Part shown: piece after piece, positions 32,638-40,782 of the stretch
How positions within the stretch are numbered: the first letter of the stretch is position 1
How the letters are laid out: each line of letters opens with the position of its first letter
From: an uncultured Eubacteriales bacterium
GTDB lineage: Bacteria; Bacillota; Clostridia; Christensenellales; CAG-138
Assembly (NCBI GenBank): GCA_900544965.1
Contig: UQXE01000014.1
Location: 1-47,790 of the forward strand
DNA: 47,790 nucleotides
Direction: 5' to 3'
Program-made: the position numbers and the translations under genes
The notes under the pieces: generated by a model
The model's input: the letters and a program-made list of their open reading frames with translations, nothing else
What the model was told of the DNA's origin: nothing
Databases searched by the model: none

Positions 32638-33429
32638 ATGCAGTTTTGTCCGCTATTCAGCGGTTCTTCTGGAAATTCTTCGTATATTGAGGGCGGAAAT
32701 GCCCGCATACTCATTGACGCGGGCATGGCGTGCAGAACTATCACAGGAGCGCTCTGCCAAATCGGCGCGTCCCCTGAATCAATAGACGCCTTGGTCATTA
32801 CGCATGAGCACTCGGATCATATACGAGGGGTTGGCATATTCGCAAGGCGGTATAAAACGCCTATATACGCAAACGCAAGGACATGGGAGGCTATGCAGCC
32901 TTATGTCGGCGAAATTCCAGCGGGGTGCATAAGGATTTTCGAAACCGGAAGGGATTTTTATATTAAGGACATGAACGTACTTCCCTTTAAAACTCCCCAC
33001 GATGCAGCTGAATCCGTGGGATATTGTTTCCAATGCCGCGAGGGCAAGGTAGGCCTGATGACGGACATAGGGCATATAACTGCTAAGCTGTTAAATGCCG
33101 TCCAAGGGGCCGACCTGTTATTGATCGAGGCCAACCATGACGTCGAGACCCTTAAGATGGGAAGCTATCCCTATGTGCTCAAGCGCAGAATCCTTGGCGA
33201 CGAAGGTCACCTGTCAAACGATTCGGCGGGCCTGGCGCTGATTAAACTGTACGCTATGGGGCTCAGAAACGCGATTTTAGGGCATTTGAGCAAGGAGAAC
33301 AATTCAGAAGCTATGGCCATGGATACCGTCCGCACGCATCTGAGGAGCGAGGATATATTCGATGAGGAGTTCAAGCTTCACGTCGCCCACCGTGACAGAA
33401 CCAGCGGGGTTTTCCAAATTGCCAAATAA
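32638..33429 (+). CDS. WalJ/YycJ-like metallo-beta-lactamase-fold hydrolase
   Basis: This 263-residue cytoplasmic protein has the MBL fold. It starts FCPLFSGSSGNSSYIE, carries the metal-binding HEHSDH (56-61, HxHxDH), then TDIGHIT and the later LGHLSKENN, all typical of YycJ/WalJ. These proteins are proposed DNA or RNA 5'-exonucleases acting in DNA repair and cell-wall coordination in Firmicutes. GGAGG lies 7 nt before the ATG at 32638; a longer frame would place the ribosome site inside the gene. In many Firmicutes yycJ lies near rlmH, as it does here. Confidence 0.9.
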   Translation: MQFCPLFSGSSGNSSYIEGGNARILIDAGMACRTITGALCQIGASPESIDALVITHEHSDHIRGVGIFARRYKTPIYANARTWEAMQPYVGEIPAGCIRIFETGRDFYIKDMNVLPFKTPHDAAESVGYCFQCREGKVGLMTDIGHITAKLLNAVQGADLLLIEANHDVETLKMGSYPYVLKRRILGDEGHLSNDSAGLALIKLYAMGLRNAILGHLSKENNSEAMAMDTVRTHLRSEDIFDEEFKLHVAHRDRTSGVFQIAK

Positions 33430-33507
33430 AAGCCCGTAACGAGACCAGCCCCTGTTTTTAATATTTAAATCAATTATAAATATTATTTTTTATTGGAAGG
33501 ATTACAT

Positions 33508-34800
33508 ATGAATAGATCGAACCGAGCGGGCAGCATGTTTTTATTATCAGTATGCCTTATGATAGTATCAAGCGGTATTGTCGCATATATACCGCTTACT
33601 AACATTACGTCGACATTCGCGATTAGTTCCCTCTTAATCCAGGTCGGATCAATCTTCATACCCGCTATGCTGATAATACGGAAAAACGATCCCTTCATGT
33701 ACGGGAAGCGCCGCATTGGGGCGCTTGCGATACTGTTAAGCGTAATAATCGGTATCGGCGCCTTTCTAATCAGCACCGGCATAAACGGCATAATGCTGCT
33801 TATCGCCGATTTTCTGGGGGCAAATACGGGAGCGTTTGCTTCAGAACTCCCGCCGATGAGGGGGTTAAGCATTATATCAAGCATACTGCTTATATGCGTT
33901 GTACCCGCGGTAACCGAGGAATGGCTGTTTAGAGGGGCGCTTCTCAACTCTTGGCGCGGCCTTGGGCGCAGGCGGGCGATTTGGCTCACCGCTGGGCTTT
34001 TTACCCTCATGCATACCCAGCCCATATCAATACCTTCGTTTCTGTTCCTGGCATATATCATGGGAGCGATGGCGTACGACTCCCGCTCCGTCTATCCCGC
34101 CATGATAGTCCACTTTATGAACAACCTTATTTCCCTTACCATTTCAAGCTTGCCGGCGTCCTCCCTTGGCGCCGTCACGGTAAGCACAGAGGCCTATCTT
34201 ATCGCGTATTTGCTGTATGCGTCGGTTGGAGCCGTAATCTTCGCCGCATCATACTTCCCGCTTAAAGCGCGATTTAAAAAGATTGCTGAAAGGAGCGCCA
34301 TCAAAGCAATTTCCGAAAGCTCTATACAGGAACAGGACGCGGCTGACACCCCCGCGCTTCATTGTGAAAACGCTGTAGAAAGCGCGGAATCCGGACGCAT
34401 TGAGGGAGTTACTCAAGATAGCGCTCCCGCATGTGATGCTCCCGAGGCCAGCGTGACAGCCGCAAACGAACAGCCGGACACGTTGAATGTATCCGCGGAC
34501 AAGGCAGGCTGTGAAAGCGGCATCCCTTCCAACGAATCCGAAAGGGCGGAGGAGGAAACGCCTGCGGCCGGCGCTGCGGACACTTCGGAAAATATAATAC
34601 TGGATGAGCGTCAGTGCCTTGATATAAAGCCCGTTTATACTGCTGGGGCCATGCTTCCATCCGAACCGCCCGCTCTTTCCACTTCGAGAGGAGGGGCGGA
34701 TAACGCAGGGATGTGGATAATGGTGGGAATAGGAGGAGCGATTCTTTTGCTGTTCAATATCGTTGGGCTTCTGATGATGTTCATTCCCATCGGCTTTTAG
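33508..34800 (+). CDS. CPBP-family intramembrane metalloprotease with long acidic insert
   Basis: This 430-residue membrane protein has the CPBP (Abi/Rce1-like) motifs: EEWLFRG with Glu137-Glu138, HTQPIS with His169, and IVHFMNN with His202. These would coordinate the metal in the membrane. Unusually, the core is followed by about 120 residues rich in Glu, Ala, Ser and Asp (about 275-395), then a final membrane helix near residues 400-430. The start at 33508 was chosen for GGAAGG upstream. It lies 79 nt after the WalJ-like gene and 4 nt before rlmH, so it is likely in their operon. The substrate is unknown. Confidence 0.85.
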   Translation: MNRSNRAGSMFLLSVCLMIVSSGIVAYIPLTNITSTFAISSLLIQVGSIFIPAMLIIRKNDPFMYGKRRIGALAILLSVIIGIGAFLISTGINGIMLLIADFLGANTGAFASELPPMRGLSIISSILLICVVPAVTEEWLFRGALLNSWRGLGRRRAIWLTAGLFTLMHTQPISIPSFLFLAYIMGAMAYDSRSVYPAMIVHFMNNLISLTISSLPASSLGAVTVSTEAYLIAYLLYASVGAVIFAASYFPLKARFKKIAERSAIKAISESSIQEQDAADTPALHCENAVESAESGRIEGVTQDSAPACDAPEASVTAANEQPDTLNVSADKAGCESGIPSNESERAEEETPAAGAADTSENIILDERQCLDIKPVYTAGAMLPSEPPALSTSRGGADNAGMWIMVGIGGAILLLFNIVGLLMMFIPIGF

Positions 34801-34804
34801 GCGC

Positions 34805-35284
34805 ATGAAAATACGCATAGTGTGCATAGGCAAGCTTAAAGAAGGTTTCTACAGGGACGCTGTCAAGGAGTTTACAAAGCGGCTTTCGCGTTATTCCGCC
34901 GTAGAGATAGTAGAACTGCCCGATGAAAAAGCCGGCGAAAACCTGTCCGACGCCCAGAAAAAGCAGGTACGCGACCGCGAGGGCCGCCGCATATTAGGGT
35001 GTTTGTCGCCGTCAGAGTATTTAATCGCCTCGGATATTGGCGGCGTCAGGTTTTCATCGGAAGCCTTTGCAAAACAGCTTGACAGGATAATGTCCTGCGG
35101 CGGAAGCTGTATTGCAATAGCTGTCGGCGGCTCGCTTGGATTGAGCCGCGAGATTATGGACAGGGCAAACCTATGCGTAAGCTTCTCGGATATGACGTTT
35201 ACCCATCAGCTGTTCAGGGTTATGCTGCTTGAGCAGGTATACAGGGCGTTTAAGATAATAAACGGCGAACCGTACCATAAATAA
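34805..35284 (+). CDS. rlmH: 23S rRNA (pseudouridine-1915-N3)-methyltransferase
   Basis: Methylates pseudouridine 1915 of 23S rRNA in helix 69, using S-adenosylmethionine. The 159-residue SPOUT-class protein has the family's N-terminal IVCIGKLKEGFYRDAVKEFT and the C-terminal SAM-knot region VGGSLGLSREIM and MTFTHQLFRVMLLEQVYRAF. The length is the normal 155-160 residues. It starts 4 nt after the CPBP stop codon and is followed at 18 nt by the YbaK-domain gene. Confidence 0.97.
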   Translation: MKIRIVCIGKLKEGFYRDAVKEFTKRLSRYSAVEIVELPDEKAGENLSDAQKKQVRDREGRRILGCLSPSEYLIASDIGGVRFSSEAFAKQLDRIMSCGGSCIAIAVGGSLGLSREIMDRANLCVSFSDMTFTHQLFRVMLLEQVYRAFKIINGEPYHK

Positions 35285-35302
35285 TTGGGGAGGAAATTCA
35301 AA

Positions 35303-35800
35303 ATGCCCATAGATCCAAGAGAGCTGCCGATCTACGAAGCGCTTGACGAATTGGGAATAGCGTATGAACGCTTTGAGCATAAGCCAACGGTAACGATGGA
35401 GATATGCGGCGAGGTGGATCGTATTACCGGCGTTGAACACTGCAAAAACCTGTTTTTGACAAACAGGCGGAAATCCAGTTTTTATCTGGCAATGATGGGC
35501 GCCAATAAGCGTTTTCAAACGGCGCTTATAAGCAGGCAGCTGGACTGTTCCAGGCTCAGCTTTGCCGACGACGGGCTGTTAAATGAAAAGCTCCGGCTTC
35601 TCCCTGGCGCGGTAACACCGCTCGGCCTTATATATGATAAGCGCCACGAAATTATAGTAGTGATCGATGAGGATATAAAATTGCTCAATAGGATAAGCGT
35701 ACATCCAGGGGTGAGTACCGCTTCCATTGCGCTTAAGACAACCGATCTGCTCTCGTTCATCGCTCACTGCGGCAACCGGATGCGGTTTGTGAAAATATAA
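35303..35800 (+). CDS. YbaK/ProX-type aminoacyl-tRNA deacylase
   Basis: This 165-residue protein has the YbaK/ProX fold of trans-editing enzymes that hydrolyse mischarged tRNA (such as Ala- or Cys-tRNA-Pro). Seen are YEALDELGIAYERFEHKP at the N-terminus, HCKNLFLTNRRKSSFYLAMM and the C-terminal VHPGVSTASIALKTTDL. The start at 35303 is set by GGGGAGG; a TTG upstream would place the site inside the gene. It probably belongs to the same operon as rlmH. The tRNA specificity cannot be told. Confidence 0.9.
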   Translation: MPIDPRELPIYEALDELGIAYERFEHKPTVTMEICGEVDRITGVEHCKNLFLTNRRKSSFYLAMMGANKRFQTALISRQLDCSRLSFADDGLLNEKLRLLPGAVTPLGLIYDKRHEIIVVIDEDIKLLNRISVHPGVSTASIALKTTDLLSFIAHCGNRMRFVKI

Positions 35801-35987
35801 AAAACTTCTTATAAAATTATTAAAATCCTAAAATGCTAAATTAATACTTCTTAATATTTAATTAATTACTTGTAATAACTTTAAGCCCATATCCTGCACA
35901 TTGTTTGTTTTTATGCTGAAAATCCGTATATTCTGCGGCTAAAGCGCCTAGAGTTTACGGTTTGTTAATTTTCTAACGGTTGAAGTG

Positions 35988-35996
35988 TGCTATAAT
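35988..35996 (+). promoter_or_regulatory. Extended -10 promoter candidate of the NlpC/P60 gene
   Basis: TGCTATAAT (35988-35996) is an extended -10 element without a good -35, about 50 nt before the start codon. Confidence 0.45.
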
Positions 35997-36046
35997 AAAC
36001 CGCAATAAGGTTATATACCTAATAAGATTTTGCGAGGTAACTTAGG

Positions 36047-37846
36047 ATGGATAAAAACGGTAAAAAGGGATTTACCCGCCGTATAAAAAGATCCATTAAT
36101 GGGATTAAACAGTTTTTTATGGCTAAAAAGAACAGCTTGGCTTCAAACGGCGGGTTATTTGGCACTCTGCGCAGCGGATTTGCCAGAATGGGATCATGGT
36201 TTGTTAAGCTCAAGCCTCTGCTCCGCGCATCGTTATGCATAGCGCTGGTCGTTGTAATAGCCACCCCGATAGCGCTTGCTCTGATGCCTTCGGGGGATCA
36301 GCAGTCCTCCAACGATACGGGCGGAGCGGAAAATGGAGCTGCCGCCGTACTCAATATCACACCCGATCCCGAAGCGCTGAGGGCTTCCTCACATCTTGAC
36401 GAACCATCAGCACTGCCATATTCGGAAGGTTCGGACGATATTGATAACCCGGCCGAGGGAGCCCCTGTGCAAGCAACGCCTACGGTGGAACCTACTACCG
36501 AACCAACTCCAACCCCTGTCCCGATTATGTTTACAAAAGGCGACCATCACGACGATATAATGGAAATCCAGCTCAGGCTCATGGGACTGTTCTATATGGA
36601 TTCCGACGAGCCCACCGACTATTTCGGTCCTCAGACGGAGGAAGCGATAAAGGTGTTCCAGCGCAGGCACGAGCTTAAAATCACCGGAGTGATAGACAAG
36701 GTAACATACGACCTGTTAATGAGCTCAGGCGCTAAAAACTATATGGTAGGCTTAGGCGATGAAGGAACGGACGTAAAGGAGCTGCAGGAAAGGCTTTATG
36801 AACTCGACTACATCAGCGCTGTAACGGGCTACTTCGGCAGCGATACAGAGGAAGCAGTCAAAAAGTTCCAGGAGAAGAACAACCTTACTGTGGACGGCAA
36901 GGTGGGAGCGGAGACCAGGGAAGCGCTTTACAGCGAAAACGCCAAGGCAAACGCTCTTTCATACGGCACCCAAAGTCCCGAAGTTAAACAGTATCAGGAG
37001 ATACTCAAGCGTTTGGGATATCTGACAACGGAGCCGGACGGAACGTATGGAAATGATACGGTGGCGGCCGTGAAACGCTTTCAGGAGCGCAACGGGCTGA
37101 TCCCCGACGGTTATCTTGGACCTAAGACAAAGAAGCTGCTCCTCTCAGGCGACGCCCAGGCAAACGCCCTAATGATAGGTATGAGCGGAGACGATGTGGA
37201 GAACGTTCAGCGTCTGCTTAAAAAGTGGGGTTATCTCAATGAGAGCTCATGTACCGGATACTACGGTTCGGTTACGGAATACGCGGTAAAGGAATTCCAG
37301 CGCAGAAACGGCCTTTCGGTTGACGGCAAAGTCGGACGCCAGAGCATGAAGGTGCTCACAGGCGACAATGTAAAGGGACCCAGCTCCGGATATCAGGTAG
37401 GGGGCGGCAGCAGTAACGGCAACGGAGGAGACAACGGAGGAGGCGGTGGTGGCGACTCCAGCACCACTTCGAGCGTGGAACAGCTGATAAAGGTTGCCAG
37501 GACTAAGCTAGGAAGCCGCTACGTAAGGGGCGGAAAAGGGCCGAACACCTTCGACTGCTCAGGGTTTGTGTATTGGTGTCTTAACAAGGCGGGCGTATCA
37601 CAGCCTTATCTCACCTCCCATGGATGGAGGAGTGTAACCCATTACAGGCGTATATCCTCCATGAACGATGTAAAGCGCGGTGATATTCTGGTGTTCAGGA
37701 TGTCTTCCAGCCAAGGCCACGTAGGCATAGCGCTTGGCGGCGGGCGTATGATCGACGCTTCAAGCAACCTCGGCAAGGTAGTGGAACGCAGCCATACTAC
37801 CAATTACTGGCAGAGATATTTCCTGTGCGCATACAGGGTATTCTAG
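36047..37846 (+). CDS. Membrane-anchored peptidoglycan hydrolase with four PG-binding domains
   Basis: This 599-residue protein has a basic N-terminus and one membrane helix (about 59-80), so the rest faces outside. A Pro/Thr/Glu linker leads into four peptidoglycan-binding type 1 repeats (about 163-228, 232-297, 305-368, 375-440), each with a YFG or YYG...F-Q-R pattern. After a Gly-rich hinge (about 450-475) comes an NlpC/P60 domain: FDCSGFVYWC with nucleophile Cys504, GHVGIALGGG with the catalytic His, and IDASS. Such enzymes cut gamma-D-Glu-diaminopimelate stem peptides. The 5' site is weak (GAGG 11 nt upstream). The gene is monocistronic with a clear terminator. Confidence 0.92.
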   Translation: MDKNGKKGFTRRIKRSINGIKQFFMAKKNSLASNGGLFGTLRSGFARMGSWFVKLKPLLRASLCIALVVVIATPIALALMPSGDQQSSNDTGGAENGAAAVLNITPDPEALRASSHLDEPSALPYSEGSDDIDNPAEGAPVQATPTVEPTTEPTPTPVPIMFTKGDHHDDIMEIQLRLMGLFYMDSDEPTDYFGPQTEEAIKVFQRRHELKITGVIDKVTYDLLMSSGAKNYMVGLGDEGTDVKELQERLYELDYISAVTGYFGSDTEEAVKKFQEKNNLTVDGKVGAETREALYSENAKANALSYGTQSPEVKQYQEILKRLGYLTTEPDGTYGNDTVAAVKRFQERNGLIPDGYLGPKTKKLLLSGDAQANALMIGMSGDDVENVQRLLKKWGYLNESSCTGYYGSVTEYAVKEFQRRNGLSVDGKVGRQSMKVLTGDNVKGPSSGYQVGGGSSNGNGGDNGGGGGGDSSTTSSVEQLIKVARTKLGSRYVRGGKGPNTFDCSGFVYWCLNKAGVSQPYLTSHGWRSVTHYRRISSMNDVKRGDILVFRMSSSQGHVGIALGGGRMIDASSNLGKVVERSHTTNYWQRYFLCAYRVF

Positions 37847-37867
37847 CTTAAATAAGATCAGGCGCTT

Positions 37868-37897
37868 TAAAGCCACAGGAGAGGTCCTGTGGCTTTA
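37868..37897 (+). terminator. Terminator after the NlpC/P60 gene
   Basis: TAAAGCCACAGGA and TCCTGTGGCTTTA (37868-37880, 37885-37897) form a perfect 13-bp stem with a GAGG loop. Confidence 0.85.
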
Positions 37898-38024
37898 TCG
37901 TATCAAAAAGGTTACGGGTTTTGTCTCCCGTCCTTCGGGCTCCCGTGCGGCAAAACCTGCAAAAGCCAGTCTTCGTTTTCAAGCAGCTGTCAGTCTGTAT
38001 TTATGGAGCGGGCCCCATACCCCG

Positions 38025-38058
38025 CCCAAGGGGACTTTTTGTAAAAAGTCCCCTTGGG
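38025..38058. repeat. Perfect palindrome with 16-bp arms and 2-nt spacer
   Basis: CCCAAGGGGACTTTTT (38025-38040), then GT, then the exact complement (38043-38058). The layout (GC-rich end, T-run, two-base centre, A-run) matches that of the 55-bp repeat core, so both may be of one design. Confidence 0.65.
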
Positions 38059-38237
38059 AATCCCGAAAAACAGCGTTTGACTTTCATTGTTTGGTTTGTT
38101 TTTCATCGTTTGCTCCTAAGCTATCAAAAGGCTTTTGATGGATTTTAGTTTTTGGGAATGCATCCAAGTTATCTTTTCTGATTTTTGATGGATTGTAAAA
38201 TTGAGGTTATACGCCTAAGCTTTTATCCCCTTCCGCA

Positions 38238-38261
38238 TTTTTGGAGTTCTTAGAACCTTTT
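38238..38261. repeat. Truncated copy of the 55-bp repeat
   Basis: The first 24 bases of the repeat, TTTTTGGAGTTCTTAGAACC plus four T, recur here. The palindrome then breaks off into unrelated sequence. Confidence 0.6.
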
Positions 38262-38412
38262 ATCGCCATAGGCGATTCGCTTCATGCTGTACAGCACGAA
38301 GCGAGCTTAACCCGAAAAAGCCTGCCTTGGGTTGCAATCAACTATCAGGCTAGCTTTTGATAGATTATCTATTTAGGGGATACGCTCAAATTAGAGCCGC
38401 TCCTCTTTGCAT

Positions 38413-38467
38413 TTTTTGGAGTTCTTAGAACCTTTTTTGCAAAAAAGGTTCTAAGCCGCCGGAGGCA
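38413..38467. repeat. Dispersed 55-bp palindromic repeat, copy 2
   Basis: Identical in 55 of 55 bases to positions 1-55 and in the same orientation, 38 kb away. It lies 43 bp downstream of the Nudix gene stop, where it might act as a terminator for it. Confidence 0.85.
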
Positions 38468-38509
38468 ATTCTAAAAATCCGTAATTTTGAGCCGCATGTA
38501 CGGCCATAA

Positions 38510-39031
38510 TTACACCTTATCTATATCCGATTGACCCGCTGCTTCCAAGCGCACGCCATTTTCTTTTTGCGGCGCGCTCATTGCTCCCTTGTATTTTTCA
38601 ACAGCAACGCTTACCGCCCATCTCTGATGAGCTAAGAACAGCTTTTCATAGCAGTCGCCAGCGCTGAGCCATACAAGCTCATGGTTGGTCTCCGTAGGCT
38701 CCGCTACCTTGTCCAATATCTCTCCAAAATAAAAATAGGATATGCTGTGCATGTGGCGCTTAAAACGTACGGCATAATGATACCTTTCTGACCTGCATAT
38801 AAGATCCCCAACCCTTACGTTTACACCCGCCTCCTCCATGCATTCACGCTTGACACAGTCAATATGGGACTCCCCCAGCTCCAATCCTCCGCCTAATAAG
38901 AAGTAACCCCTGGTTGTTTTTGCCATGGGGATTCTACCATTATTATCAAATGCTATGATATATATCCCTGTACGTTTGCCATAGCTTATGCCGGGCTTCT
39001 TCCTATCAAATAATCTATTTAAAATGGCCAC
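38510..39031 (-). CDS. Nudix hydrolase
   Basis: This 173-residue protein contains a complete Nudix box (GX5EX7REUXEEXGU) at residues 48-70: the first Gly at 48, Glu54, Arg62-Glu63, Glu66-Glu67, Gly69. Such enzymes cut nucleoside diphosphates linked to another moiety. The substrate cannot be predicted; 8-oxo-dGTP, ADP-ribose and dinucleotide polyphosphates are all possible. The protein ends with a variable tail. A dispersed repeat lies immediately downstream. Its own promoter is not obvious. Confidence 0.92.
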   Translation of the reverse strand: MAILNRLFDRKKPGISYGKRTGIYIIAFDNNGRIPMAKTTRGYFLLGGGLELGESHIDCVKRECMEEAGVNVRVGDLICRSERYHYAVRFKRHMHSISYFYFGEILDKVAEPTETNHELVWLSAGDCYEKLFLAHQRWAVSVAVEKYKGAMSAPQKENGVRLEAAGQSDIDKV

Positions 39032-39200
39032 GAAATCATTCCCCTGTTCTTAAGTCAATATACAAAAAGTATACCCCTTATCCAGGAATCAAGCAAGGCG
39101 CTTTCATAAGCTACAGGCAATGCTAGACTGCTATTAGTATTAGGCGGCAAATAGGGTTGATAGCTAAAGCCCCTGGCAAGCATGACTAATTATTAGAAAA

Positions 39201-39228
39201 GGACCGGCGCATTTTGCGCCGGCAGTCC
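39201..39228 (-). terminator. Terminator after the LytTR-DUF3021 pair
   Basis: On the minus strand GGACTGCCGGCGCA and TGCGCCGGTCC form a stem with a small loop, followed by TTTTCTAATAATT. Confidence 0.75.
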
Positions 39229-39279
39229 CTCCGAAATGCTTTGCTTTTCAGCTATCGCAGCTTTGATATGGTAGTTCGG

Positions 39280-39735
39280 TTATCGTCTATTGTTTATACC
39301 ATCGTTAATCCGTTTAACCCGCCTTCTCAGCGCCGAATACTGAATCAGCCATATTATTACGTAAATGCAGAAGAAGATGCCAAAGTACAATAATATTCCT
39401 TTCAGGTCATGGCTCATCCACCGGGTAAAGTAAGCGATTGGAAATGTTGCAACGGAGCATACTCCCAGATGAAGCGCAGTCTGTTTTAAAATGCTCCATT
39501 CCTCCATTTCCCAAATTACCGATGCGCCAGCCCATGCGGCGCCATAGATAAGCGATAAAACCGTCTGCAACAGCACAGCTCCCATTTCGCTGCCGCAATC
39601 CGTTATCAGTTCGGGTACCACGGCGTAATAACTGCCGTCATTAACCGTTAACGAGATGACGACCGTTATCACATAGCTAAGCGCCAATCCTAACGGAGCC
39701 CCTAAAATACACCTGAATAATGCCCTTTTTTTCAT
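39280..39735 (-). CDS. DUF3021-family membrane protein
   Basis: This 151-residue protein has four hydrophobic helices and begins MKKRALFRCILGAPLGLALS, typical of DUF3021. These proteins accompany LytTR regulators in Firmicutes and are thought to act as membrane sensors or inhibitors of them; the mechanism is not established. The ATG at 39735 is preferred to an in-frame GTG at 39744 because the GAGG site fits it. It follows the LytTR gene by 10 nt (2 nt to the GTG), so the two are co-transcribed. Confidence 0.85.
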   Translation of the reverse strand: MKKRALFRCILGAPLGLALSYVITVVISLTVNDGSYYAVVPELITDCGSEMGAVLLQTVLSLIYGAAWAGASVIWEMEEWSILKQTALHLGVCSVATFPIAYFTRWMSHDLKGILLYFGIFFCIYVIIWLIQYSALRRRVKRINDGINNRR

Positions 39736-39745
39736 GCCAGTCACC

Positions 39746-40186
39746 TCATATTCCTAATACCTGTTTAATTCTTGCGACATAGCGCCTGGAAACATACGTA
39801 ACCATTCCATTTGTCAGCCGAACACAAATCGTCCCTGCAAGGCTGAGGTCAAAGCCCTTAACCCTCTTGAGATTGATTATTTCCGAATTTGATATGCGCA
39901 CAAAGCTGCCCTTATCCAGCCTGTTCTCCAATTCGTACAATCTTAATCGCAGCTGGTATTCGCCCTCATCGGTTACGGCATAAACCTTACCCTCCGACGC
40001 AACTATACGGTATATCTGTGATTGATCCATCGGTTCAGCCGTATCCGCACGAAAGCCTACGATTATATGCGGAGCGGTTTCGGACAACTTTTTCAGCACA
40101 TCATTGATTTCGTCGGTCATCTTGTCGGTAACGATTACCACCTTTGGTTCGCTGCAGGTCGTATCAATCTTGACCTCAATTCGCAT
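39746..40186 (-). CDS. LytTR-domain DNA-binding regulator
   Basis: This 146-residue protein lacks a receiver domain but has a C-terminal LytTR DNA-binding domain: YRIVASEGKVYAVTDEG, then YELENRLDKGSFVRISNSEIINLKRV and the terminal MVTYVSRRYVARIKQVL. Such stand-alone LytTR proteins bind direct-repeat operators near their own promoter and pair with DUF3021. The start at 40186 has a strong GAGGAGGTGA ribosome site. No operator could be identified by eye in the 275 bp upstream. Confidence 0.9.
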   Translation of the reverse strand: MRIEVKIDTTCSEPKVVIVTDKMTDEINDVLKKLSETAPHIIVGFRADTAEPMDQSQIYRIVASEGKVYAVTDEGEYQLRLRLYELENRLDKGSFVRISNSEIINLKRVKGFDLSLAGTICVRLTNGMVTYVSRRYVARIKQVLGI

Positions 40187-40362
40187 TACATCACCTCCTC
40201 GCCATGGAACCAGTATAGGAAAGATGAGGTTTGATTTCCACCGTTTATCCATAACCGGTCGATTTTTTATCATAGGTGGCAGACTGCACAGGTATACGGA
40301 GTTGAAATATAATGTAATTTCATTCTATATCTGCTACATCTCTATTTTCCCTTAATATGCAA

Positions 40363-40394
40363 GATACCGCCCATCAAACCTTGCGGGCGGTATC
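40363..40394 (-). terminator. Terminator candidate downstream of the P-type ATPase region
   Basis: GATACCGCCC (40363-40372) and GGGCGGTATC (40385-40394) form a perfect 10-bp stem with a 12-nt loop. On the minus strand TTGCATATTAA follows. It is the first strong hairpin after the ATPase and the small open frame beside it. Confidence 0.55.
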
Positions 40395-40461
40395 GCTTCA
40401 GCGGTTAATATTAAACCCAAGCCGTTAGTTTATAAAACGCTGATCCAAAGATCATGCTGTT

Positions 40462-40743
40462 TCAATCTGGGTTTACCAGCAAGCGCCTTAGCTCGTCCTC
40501 TTTTTTTAGCCGGAGAACCTCAGCCTCTTTTACCAACGGTTCACGCTTCAGCAGCTCTATCTGGTATTGCAGCTGTTCCAGGCAGGTCAGCGCCTTGCGG
40601 CGCTCACACCGCGAGAGCGGATGCCCGGTTTCTTCTTTGACTAAAGACCCGCCTCGCCTTCCGCCTGATATTTCTTTACCCAGTGCTTCGTATTGTGTGC
40701 TTTCGCGGCATGCCTTTTCACTCCTTTTTTTCTTTTTGGCACT
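40462..40743 (-). pseudogene. Charged open frame without start codon, possible gene remnant
   Basis: The minus strand is open for 93 codons with protein-like, highly charged composition (KALTCLEQLQYQIELLKREP, VLRLKKEDELRRLL), but has no ATG, GTG or well-placed TTG start and follows a stop codon directly. A perfect AGGAG-spaced ATG exists in another frame (near 40704) and would need a frameshift after about 11 codons. It lies 39 nt downstream of the P-ATPase. It resembles a coiled-coil fragment, perhaps of a transposase or regulator. The evidence is weak. Confidence 0.3.
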
Positions 40744-40782
40744 TCAGTGACGGCCGGCGCCGCTTATTACATGAACGGGCCG

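Larger units (their letters stand above)
37900..38470. other. Gene-free, palindrome-rich region
   Basis: About 600 bp between the NlpC/P60 and Nudix genes hold no convincing gene. They hold a perfect 16-bp-arm palindrome (38025-38058), a truncated copy of the 55-bp repeat (38238-38261), small hairpins ATCGCC-ATA-GGCGAT and GCTTCATGCTGTACAGCACGAAGC, and the full repeat copy at 38413-38467. Two similar segments, each with a TATCAAAAGGC- or TATCAGGC-type block followed by TTTTGATGG or TTTTGATAG, suggest tandem or diverged repeat units. Confidence 0.55.
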
